Assembly (NCBI GenBank): GCA_037349105.1
Contig: JAYJMM010000120.1
Location: 2,253,001 to 2,317,000, forward strand
Source of the DNA: Limnomonas spitsbergensis
Taxonomy: Eukaryota; Chlorophyta; Chlorophyceae; Chlamydomonadales
DNA length: 64,000 bases
Direction of reading: 5' to 3'
In this document: one piece after another, positions 56,101 through 64,000 of the stretch
Numbering within the stretch: the first letter of the stretch is position 1
Layout of the letters: each line of letters opens with the position of its first letter
Translations under genes and position numbers: made by a program
Notes under the pieces: model-generated
Seen by the model: only the letters and a program-made list of their open reading frames with translations
Databases searched by the model: none
What the model was told of the DNA's origin: nothing

Positions 56101-57928
56101 GCATCAGTAAGCTCAGCGGCCGCAGCCCCTCCCACTTGTACACAAGCCAGATGCTGTCCACACTGTCGTCTGTGGACACGTCCGCCGCAATGTCAGAGGG
56201 GCAGCTGAGGAAGTAGCCCAGCAGGGGGACCACGGGAGTGGTGCCGAAGCGCCTGGGTGCCGATGCCTGCGAAGGGGTGCCCGAGTGTTCAGGGGGTGGG
56301 GAGATGGGAACAAAAAATACGCGCCAAGTCTGGCCCCATTTGAGACCAGTACTACATTTAGTACGCATCAGTACGCATCAGTACGCATCAGTACGCAGCA
56401 AGCTAGAGTTTTAGTAGGTGCCTCGCTAGGTGCCTCACTATGCGCTGATGATCTTCAGGCATCTATTATTTTCATTTGCCGTCTGTGCACTTCCCCGTAA
56501 CACACCGCTACATATTCCTTACTTGGCAGCAGAAGCAGGTACAACGCGGCCTCTGGCTGGCGGGGCTTGGGGCAGCATTCCCTGTTGCTTGGTCTACCCG
56601 CCCTTGGCCAGTCAAACAATGGTCCCAGTCAGCCCATTAATGGGTGGCCACACCCTACCCGTGGTCTGTTGCACTCGGAAGTAAACACCGAAAACCTCAA
56701 ACTCACCGCTGCATATTTATTATCTGGCAGCCCGCATAGATGTTTCAGCAGCAGTAGTTCGTTGTTTGCCACCGGACGTGAGATGGGCAGGTACTCCTTG
56801 AGCAAAGTGATCACAGGCTGTGAGTACGACAGCCGTGGATGGAAGCGGGCGATAAATGCGATGACGGCAGTGCGTGGGTAGCTGGGTCGCCCGCCTGAGA
56901 GGGTCTGTGGGCCCGTCTGATAGGGCCACGCAACACACACAAACGGGAGTCTCAGGCCAAGGCCTTATTGATGGTCATGAAAGTGTGACCATGCAGCAAT
57001 ATTGAGGCATGTCCGGACGTGGTTACTCTTCGGACTCATGATGCTTGTGCATGGTTCCGTGGCTTGCCTGTTGCATGCATGCCTGTTGCTTGCCTGTTGC
57101 ATGCTGCATGCTGTTGCCTATTGCTTGCCTGTTGCATGCTTATGGATCCCAGCTGCTGCACGATTTCAAACTCCACCGACTGGAAGCCGCCTTCTCCCAC
57201 TTGCTCGAAGAGCTTGCGCTCTATGTCACCATCCTGAGGGACAAGCACGTCAGTGTTCATTTCAGCCTGCTTCAGCTACAATTCAGCTATATCATACTGT
57301 AGCCTAAGGCCAGGGGACCTGGTGCTGCAAGCCATGTTGTTTGGGCCACTGGCCGAAGGCCTTTCAAGGCCCTATCACAATTGGCCAGGAGGTGCCCTCC
57401 CGGTGGACCGCCAAAGGTGGTCTGATGTGTAATTAAATAAGCACAGATCCATGTCCACTGGAAATAGGGCTGAAGCAGCTCGCAGTCCGCTCACACACTT
57501 CCTCCATGGGCAGGGTGAGTGCAATTCCTTCCACAGACATCGACGCATCATGAGCACACCTCTGGCATAAGCATTCTTGATGCGGAGGCATCATTGGCGG
57601 GGTCGTCTCTGGATCCAGCATTGATGTTGTCCCTCAAACGGGCTGCCTCCTTGCTCAAGTACCGGGCGAGGGCATCAATGTCCAGTTTATCTCCTCGGTC
57701 CCCAGCGCCACCACTATTGGATGGCAAATCTGCTCTACATGCTTGTGATGTTCTGGGGCTGGGGCTGCTGCTCCAGCCTGGATGCTGCTGACACAAGGAA
57801 GGAGGACCACAAGCAGGGAGATTCCTTGTCAGGGCCGTGGGTCGGACATGTAATTGCGTGTGGTGCATGTTGGATTTTATTGAGACGTCTATTACTGGCC
57901 TATGCCTATGCCTCATCAACGCTGACAT
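53119..57928 (-). CDS. ORG1/PAP14-like plastid-type pseudokinase (~485 aa, 8 exons)
   Basis: Exons from the 5' end: 57560-57928, 57129-57233, 56707-56817, 56058-56266, 55405-55497, 54964-55103, 54011-54270, 53119-53289. N-terminal ~80 residues are Ser/Arg/Pro-rich and transit-peptide-like, followed by ALARYLSKEAARLRDN. Kinase features: Gly loop VGEGGFQSV (135-143), beta-3 Lys in TLLKEYLP (Lys165), hinge-like SIWLVYKWEG. The catalytic loop reads DVVHGSLSSGSVLL, with no HRD Asp, and the DFG region reads LDGFGFGKWY. Later segments KRQDLQSVALLLAEAF, RLLFEVFHED, REYCEQ and VNFLDEDEGAGWELLAQLL fit plant ORG1/PAP14 (At5g53450-type). The PAP/fibrillin domain of that family was not found. Exon 2 seems to use a GC donor (CAG|GCAAGC); a longer exon 3 start near 56900 is an alternative. 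Expected site is the plastid (inference). Confidence 0.75.
53323..53385 (-). repeat. dispersed repeat R2, minus-strand copy
   Basis: ATTACACCTCTGAGCCTTGC followed by TGAAAAAGGCTCGGCCGCAT is the complement of an R2 3' half. It lies in the last intron of the kinase-like gene. Confidence 0.7.
53735..53830 (-). repeat. dispersed repeat R1, minus-strand copy
   Basis: Read on the minus strand it gives GAGCTACAGCTTCAGGCACA, CCCGGCCTGTGGCCAGGG and CCTGGTGCAGCAAGCCGCGC, the 5' half of R1. It links R1 to the 85-bp array at 37485-37795. Confidence 0.6.
54440..54540 (+). repeat. dispersed repeat R1, internally deleted copy
   Basis: Starts CCAGAATTCAGCTATGTCAC, has GTCCAGGTTTGGTCCCCATC and ends GAAGTCTGGTGTAAATTAC. 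Confidence 0.6.
54640..54805 (+). repeat. dispersed repeat R1, copy
   Basis: Carries CTGACGGCCTACGCC, AGCCTGGTGCAGCCAGCC, TTGCTTGGGC and AAGGTGGTCGGATGCGCACT with an AATAAA tail. Confidence 0.75.
55693..55883. mobile_element. TA-flanked MITE, copy 2 (191 bp, intact)
   Basis: Left CCGTAGATTTGAATTGCC and right GGCAAAGCAAATCTGCAG, flanked by TA (55691-55692 and 55884-55885). It lies in the kinase-like gene's intron between exons 4 and 5. Non-coding; TA duplication suggests a Tc1/mariner (Stowaway-like) origin. Confidence 0.85.
56361..56400 (+). repeat. 11-bp tandem repeat AGTACGCATC
   Basis: Four head-to-tail copies of AGTACGCATC (last one AGTACGCAGC) in an intron of the kinase-like gene. Confidence 0.9.
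56545..56695 (+). repeat. dispersed repeat R1, diverged copy
   Basis: Carries CTGTTGCTTGG, CCTTGGCCAGTCAA and GTGGTCTGTTGCACTCG with AAGTAAACACC; the weakest R1 match listed. Confidence 0.5.
57262..57445 (+). repeat. dispersed repeat R1, copy
   Basis: The best-preserved start, GCTTCAGCTACAATTCAGCT, then CCTGGTGCTGCAAGCC, GGCCACTGGCCGAAGGCC and CCAAAGGTGGTCTGATGTGT with AAATAA. It lies between exons 1 and 2 of the kinase-like gene, antisense. Confidence 0.8.
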
Positions 57929-58153
57929 GGCATGCCATGGCGAACGATGACCAAAAGTAAGAATCTTCTACTCCACACTGGCTCCGAAAGTTTCGAAGCG
58001 GGGCGAGTGATTTGGCCAGCGTTCTCTCACTGTGCTGCAGCTCCTGACGATTATAATTAACATTATCATACGTAGTATTCTTAATTCTGTCCCGTCTAGA
58101 TCTAGAACGCGCCCCCATGAAAACCGTTCAATAGATCCATTTGAGAACTAGAA
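57929..58153. promoter_or_regulatory. compact bidirectional promoter (kinase-like / IFT80)
   Basis: Only 225 bp separate the divergent start codons of the kinase-like gene and IFT80, so both promoters and leaders must share this interval. An AT-rich core (ATTATAATTAACATTATCAT) lies near 58050. No canonical TATA box is placed well for either gene. Confidence 0.5.
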
Positions 58154-61100
58154 ATGAGGCTGAATGTAAAGACCTCCACTAACTCTGTACATACGGAGCT
58201 TGTTGGAGCGGTTGGTGAGCGAATTCTAAGTTTTGCGCTGACTAACGAACTTTCGAAGAGGCGGAAGACACCTGTCTCCCGCTTTCGCATATGCTAATTA
58301 TCTTGAATGGGAATTAATTATAGGGTGGAATGTTTGGGGCGAATGCTTCAGCAGTTCGGATGACCAGACGATTCACAAATGGAACACCATGGGAGAGCCT
58401 GAAGGAAAGGTAACAGGAGGCTCAGTAAGCGCGACGGCTATTCCCTTTTGATGCTAATTACACTTATCGTTCCAGGTCTGCGGCCTCGACGCCTACTACA
58501 CCGACCTCATGTGGTACCCTGTCTCCTCTAAAAAGAATCAAGCTGGGGGAACAGACGTGTTTGCTGTGGCCTGCACAGACGGTAAGACTTACCTACAGCG
58601 CTGGATACGTGTCCATGCCTCCATGCATGCATGCTGACTGGGGCTCCATCTCCAGGTTCCTTCAAAATCATCAGCAGGAGCGGCAGGCTGGAAAAGAGCG
58701 TTGATGCCCACCGTGGTGCATGCATCTCCTTGAAATGGAGCTACGACGGTAAATGTCAGGCAAGGGTGCATACAATTGCGCATCTCTTAGATACGTAGCT
58801 TTGATGTTGGATGCGCATGCCTACTGATCACATCATGCTGCCTCAAATATATGCCATCTGTTCTCCCGGTTGGCACTGCTCGAACCTTATAAAAGAGGCC
58901 TCTACGTGAACCCTGGTGGATGCTGCTACAGCAGCACATGTCGGTGCCATGAACGGGAGCAACAGGCATGCATGTAGGGGGCAAACACAGTCTCTCCGCC
59001 AGCCCATGCAATAGCCCCACATGCCAACAAGCTTGCCCTCGCACGCAACCCTGCAGGCACGGCTCTAGCCACGGGTGGGGAGGACGGGCAGGTCAAGATC
59101 TGGTCGCGCAACGGCATGCTTCGGTCTTCCCTTACCCAGTGTGACAGCCCGGTGTACTGCGTGGTGTGGGGTTGGGACAGCGACCAGCTGTGCTACTGCT
59201 CCGGATCCAATGTCACGATCCGCTCCTGCCAGTCCAGCCAGCGGCAGGTCACTTGGAAGGCTCACGAGGGCGTGGTGCTCAAAGTGGACTGGAGCCCTAT
59301 CAACCATATGGTGGTGACCGGAGGGGAGGACTGCAAGTACAAGGTGGGAGGGGGGGAGGACTGCTAGCAGGTGAGGGGGCAGGGAGAGCTGCAAGTCGAA
59401 GGTAATTGGGGACAGAGAGACTGCAAGTCTAAGGTGGGAGGGGGGAGGACTGCCAGCAGGTGAGGGGGCGGGGAGAGCTGCAAGTCGAAGGTAATTGGGG
59501 ACAGAGAGGCAGCAATTGTAAGGTGGGAGGGGGGAGGACTGCCAGCATGTGAGGGGGCGGGGAGAACTGCAAGTCGAAGGTAATCTGGGGCGGAGAGGCT
59601 GCAAGTGTAAGGTGGGAGGGGGAAGAGGGCGGGGAGAACTGCAAGTTGAAGGTAGTTGGGGGCAGAGAGACTGCAAGTCTATAGTACGCAGGGGCGGGGA
59701 GGACAGCCTGTACATGGAGCACAGGTATTGCATTCACAGGAGAGCTTGGAAACTACAGGGGGCATTCTCAGCCTCTCAGGAGTCAATCATTCGCATGGCC
59801 AGGGCTGATCTTCCTTGCATATCCTTTGGATGCTGGGAGGGCTCAGGGATGTGTCTGTGCATGGACACTTCCAACATCCAGTCCCTGCACCTTGATGCCG
59901 GGATTGCTTTCACAACGTGCTTTTATGTCTCTATCGGCTATCGTCCGCAGGTGTGGGACTGCTACGGTCGGCTGCTGTTCCAGAGCTCCCCCCTCGATTA
60001 CGCGGTGACCTCCGTTGCGTGGTGTCCAAGTGGGGAGATGTTTGCGGCCGGGTCCTTTGATAGCCTGCAGCTCTGTGACCGCATGGGGTGGGCTTACTCC
60101 AAGGTGAGGCGATGGTGGCCTGCCTCGGGCTACCGCCAAACGGGTGGATTCTTTAATCCATTCCTCGGGTTTTGTACTATCTATTTATTTATTCAAAGGT
60201 GAGGCGTTGGGCGGGCTGTTGAGGAGCTCATGTTGACAGCTTGCAGGGTGTTGGTTTGGTGGGATGTGCTGCGTGCTGCTTAGGGCAGAGTGGATGTGCT
60301 GCCTAGGGCAGAGTGGATAAGCGAAGGAGGGGCAATATGTGCATGCTGCTCTTGTGTGTTTGCCCAGGCGGTCCTCCGAGCTGGGTTCTGACGACATGGT
60401 ATTCACACAATATTCTTTTGCTCACTTTAAAACAAGTGTAATTTAAACAAACAATCGTTTTGTGCGGATGCTTGTGTTGGTTTCAGAGCCACATGAAGAC
60501 CGGATCCGTTATGAACATCTGCTGGACGGCCGATGGCACGCAGCTGGCTGGAGCAGGGGGCAACGGGACGATCTGCTTCGGACAGGTACGGGCTGGAGAG
60601 GCTGGAAGAGGCCCAAACAAACAGCAGGCTTTTTCAAACTAGCTTGTGCTAACCTCCTTCACTTATCGCTCGCTAGCATGCTGCACCTTGCATACCATCA
60701 GCCCAGGGCAGTGTCTGGACAGCTGACACCGTTCCTGGAGCTGAGGAAGGGCGTGCATGGCTGTGTCCTGCATGGCTTCATGGGGCTGAAGCTCATGTCG
60801 TTTGCTGCCCATTGTGAGGAGTGTAGGCATTGGACATCAGGCTTTGGGATAGACATGTGTGTGCATGGCCGTGTCATGCCCGGATTGGAGCTCAGGCACT
60901 TCGCTGCGATGCAACCCGATGCTATGCATAGGTGGTTGATGTCAGCCTAGAGGATGGACAAGTGCTCGCAACCATGGAGGACTTAGCTAAAAATCCTAAA
61001 ACGTAAACCCTAAACCCTAAACTAGGTGATTGATGTCAGCCTGGAGGATGGACGTGTGCGGGCGACCATGGAGGATGACCACAAGATCGTAGTGCAGGAC

Positions 61101-64000
61101 ATTGTCTCCGAGACCACCGACGAGCTTGACTTCCGGGACAAGGTCATCAAGACCTCATTGGGTGCGCAAAGAAAAAGATTTCTTAATACGTTTTGTGTGG
61201 AATTTATCAAATAAATTAGGAGTTTTTGAGCCGTATGCATTCAAAAATGCATGCCAGGAGTCCGGAAGCTGTGAGCTCCCTGTGCCTGAAGAGATGCTGG
61301 CAGGCGCGCCCGTATGTTCCATGCACTCATGAAGGCATTATCAGCTATGGAAGGGTTTTATTATTTATTTCTTATGGAAGGGTTTTATTATTTATTTATT
61401 ATACAAGGGTTTTATTATTTATATATTTTGACAGGTTTTTATTATTTATTTATTGTGGAAGGGTTTTGTTATTTCATTTATTACCGAAGGGTTTTTCATT
61501 AGCTATGGAAGGGTTTACTCTGGCCTGAGTAGCTTGAAGCCCGTGCTGTAATTTGTGGAGAAGAAGGCGCAATGCTGACCCTCACCATGACCGGTGTGTT
61601 TGCCGGTTTGTGTTCACACCCTTCACAACCTGAATCCAGGTCATTGCTGTGTGCAGGTTTTGACCACCTCATCGTGGCAACGTCAACGCAGTGCCACATC
61701 TACAGCACAGGCAACTGGAACACGCCGCACATCTTTGACCTCAAGGACACAGTGACCCTCATCCTGCAGGTGAAAAAACCCTAATCCTTAAATTGTTCTG
61801 GTGCGGGGCGCATGTCTTTGAACTCAAGGACACGCCGCACATCTTTGACCTCAAGGACACGGTGACCCTCATCCCACAGATAAGAAAAAAACGGAACTCT
61901 CAGCCCTAAAGCCATATGGTGCACGCTGCATGTCTTTGATCTCTATGACGCTCATGACCCTCATCCTGAACCCCAATCAATTCACCCTGAGCCCTAAACA
62001 CACTCGGAGTACACCACACACGTTATTACCCCAAGGACACCATGTCCCACTGGGCTGTTAACACTGCCTCCCCATCCTGCAGGTGCGTAGCACAGCAGGT
62101 CGTTTATGTAGGCTGTTTTAGCAGGTTGTGTATGTGACCTGTTTTAGTGGGCTGTTTATACTGTCCCCCGTCCTGCAGGTGAATAGCACATCGGGTTCCT
62201 TAAATGTCACAAGCACGGGGATGGTATCGAAGTCTGGTCCTGCAGATCAGATTTGTTGCAGCCAGCTTCCTTTTGCAGCATGGGCCACCAAGGGTGTCTT
62301 ACAGGCTGAGTGGCTGCACCTGCTCCTCCCTGGTCCTCCCTCATATGCCTGCCTGTACCCTGCCCCACCCGCCCAGTGTGCGCGCCACTTCCTGATCCTG
62401 GACAACTCAACCGGCATTCAGCTGTACACCTACGAGGGGCGCCAGCTGTGCAACCCCAAGTTCCAAGGTGCGTTGATAAGGCCTCGATCGTGGACATGGG
62501 TGTCGGGAGTCGCAGCGGCATGTAATGTGAAGCCTGGGGGGCTGTAAATTTGAAATAAGCTGTGGTGAGCTTGGAATTATAGCCTCTATGATGTGTTGAA
62601 AAATATTGCACCCGCGAGCTGTCAACCATCCAGTGATGAATCCATGAGACAATCACTGGCATGGTGCGCCAATGTGCCCAAACACACACAACAGGTTTCA
62701 CAGTGTTGTGGACACGCCGTTCAATCTGTGAACCTTGCTGACCACATGTAGCACCGCCTGTGGGCACTCAGGGCTGCACACCAAGCTGCTCAGCAAGAGC
62801 TTCTTGTGCGATCTGTCAGAACCCATTTTGTACCACCTATAGCATCTCTCAAAGCCTTCAAAATTTCTCAAACTGTTTTTGTATGTCCTGCTCAGGGCTG
62901 CGCACTGAGCTGCTGAACAAGAGCATGGTGAGCGTGTCCAACGACACCGTGGCCGTGCTGGACCAGCAGGTGACGGGCAGTGCCGTGCGTTTCTTCGACA
63001 CTGCACAAGGCAAGCCCATCGGGGAGCCCTTCACGCACAACCTGGAGATCAGCGAGGTGGCGCTGAGTCAGGTAAGCGGAGGCGGCGGATTACTGGACAT
63101 CTTCAGGAACACGGGTCAAGCATTCGTTGAAATACACCGCTGTGATTCATGCTACTCGGAGACAGAGCAGCGCGTATGCGTGTCGCTGGCTGTTTGGAGC
63201 TTCACCCCCTCCCAGATAAGAGCCTAAGATCAGAGCCCCTCCCAGGCTCCTCATGTCCAACCATCATGTGTTCATGTGTCTGCGAGTGTGGTCAGAGCCC
63301 TCTGTCGGCCTGTGATCAGAGCCCTCCTCGTCCACACTTAAGTGCTTGTCTTGTCCACACCCTGCTTGCAGACCGGCACCAATTCAGACCGCCAGCTGGT
63401 GTTCGTCGATCGCAATCGGGACATGTACATGATGCCTGTCATGAAGCGCACGGCGACCAAGCTGGCAGCCATGGTGGATAGCGTGTACTGGCACGACACC
63501 ACCGGCATGGTGTCCGCCATCATTGACCAGAAGCTGGTGAGAAGCCACCATCCTTGACCAGAAGTTGGCGTGCAAATTATGTACCGAGGGAGAAGGGAGG
63601 TGCCTGATCCTGCGGCGTCCACATCGTTTGATCCTCCACTTTAACCCGCTTGGCCTGAAGCATGCAGCAATTGTGAGGCCTGTTTCGCCAATACGTCCTC
63701 CTGCAGATCTCTCACCCCGACCGCCCCTTCAATTTCCTTTTAGACAAGAGAGAAGGGAGAAAGAACGAAAGCTACGCCCAATATGGGCGTAGAGGTTAAG
63801 GAAACAGCGCAGCTTGTGGCCGTAGCCACATCGCGCCGTTACCATTGTGTTTACCATTGTGTTGTTCAGACGGTTTGGTACTACCCCAATGAGGCGTACG
63901 GCGACAAGGAGCTCCTTGCCAAGACCAAGTACGTCAAGTCGGACTCGGACTTTGGCAAGGCTGCCAACATTGTGCTGTTCACGGGCTCAAAATGCCTCAT
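58154..64000 (+). CDS. IFT80: intraflagellar transport protein 80 (5' ~565 codons, runs off window)
   Basis: WD40 subunit of the IFT-B complex, needed to build cilia. Exons: 58154-58214, 58324-58409, 58476-58581, 58656-58748, 59057-59343, 59951-60103, 60487-60585, 61026-61161, 61657-61769, 62377-62467, 62896-63071, 63372-63536, 63870-64000 (continues). All junctions keep frame. The protein starts MRLNVKTS and shows family landmarks in order: [153 protein letters not shown] and [16 protein letters not shown]. This covers the first propeller and most of the second; the C-terminal helical part is missing. Presence of IFT80 means a ciliated organism. Introns contain decayed copies of neighbouring exon ends. 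Confidence 0.97.
59328..59720 (+). repeat. ~90-bp tandem array spanning the IFT80 exon 5 donor
   Basis: The exon end GACTGCAAGTACAAG and its donor GTGGGAGG recur as CTGCAAGTCTAAGGTGGGAG (~59422), CAATTGTAAGGTGGGAG (~59511) and CTGCAAGTGTAAGGTGGGAG (~59598), with a half-period relative CTGCAAGTCGAAGGTAATTG between them. Each copy carries a potential 5' splice site. Confidence 0.85.
60930..61023 (+). repeat. partial copy of IFT80 exon 8 plus telomere-like repeats
   Basis: 60930-60983 copies the acceptor and first ~50 bp of exon 8 (GTTGATGTCAGCCTAGAGGA against GTGATTGATGTCAGCCTGGA) but has an in-frame TAG. It is followed by AAACCCTAAACCCTAAACTA, a plant-type (CCCTAAA) telomere-like motif, right up to the true exon 8. 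Confidence 0.85.
61346..61518 (+). repeat. ~30-bp AT-rich tandem array in IFT80 intron 8
   Basis: Six or so units of TATGGAAGGGTTTTATTATT followed by TATT, with small variants. Confidence 0.88.
61823..62180 (+). repeat. decayed tandem copies of the IFT80 exon 9 end
   Basis: ACACGCCGCACATCTTTGAC at 61829 repeats exon 9 at 61719; a weaker copy follows at ~61925-61962 (CATGTCTTTGATCTC, GACCCTCATCCTG). TCCTGCAGGTG donor-like sites recur near 62077 and 62172. Spacing is close to 100 bp. Confidence 0.75.

Noticed and set aside
60985..61023. A chromosome end (CCCTAAA repeats)
   Set aside because: Only about two and a half units are present and IFT80 coding exons continue on both sides, so it is interstitial.

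Overview
The window is nuclear DNA of a flagellated green alga (chlorophyte or prasinophyte grade). All recognisable genes are split into many short exons with standard GT..AG introns. One gene encodes IFT80, so the organism builds cilia. Two further proteins look plastid-directed or plant-like: a CobW-type GTPase with a long N-terminal extension, and a kinase resembling plant ORG1/PAP14. I cannot assign a genus. I found no rRNA, tRNA or CRISPR array.

Layout. 796-1889 (-): first two exons of a CobW/COG0523 GTPase that probably continues off the left edge. 2357-18183 (+): a 15-exon gene for a ~2300-residue RS-type low-complexity protein, divergent from CobW. 20730-28178 (+): an 8-exon membrane fatty-acid-desaturase-like gene. 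28.2-40.4 kb: a repeat-rich zone with a thioredoxin-like exon (30.3 kb), a 3' ankyrin fragment (32.2-33.1 kb, -), a decayed gag-like ORF (33.3-35.2 kb, -), a frameshifted LINE reverse transcriptase (35.9-36.4 kb, +), an 85-bp tandem array and three adjoining Tourist-like MITEs. 40499-43254 (+): a KH-domain RNA-binding protein. 45572-51471 (-): a complete 9-exon trans-2-enoyl-CoA reductase (TECR). 53119-57928 (-): an ORG1/PAP14-like pseudokinase. 58154-64000 (+): IFT80, divergent from the kinase and cut by the window end.

Mobile elements. At least five kinds of short element are resolved, several with target-site duplications: two hAT-like MITEs (8-bp TSD), a 596-bp TA-flanked TIR element, a ~195-bp TA-flanked MITE family (three copies, one split by a hAT-like MITE), three TTA-flanked Tourist-like MITEs, and two dispersed repeat families called here R1 and R2. 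Most sit in introns.

The most unusual signal is in the introns of TECR, the kinase and IFT80. Many of their exon ends, splice site included, recur as decayed copies inside the neighbouring intron, usually on the donor side and often about 100 bp apart. These introns seem to have grown by tandem duplication anchored at splice sites. Other leads are a 67-bp block with a TATA-like core shared by the RS-gene upstream region and a MITE, and a near-perfect 23-bp intronic hairpin in the KH gene. Coordinates were read by eye; splice phases were checked for every exon of the main genes.
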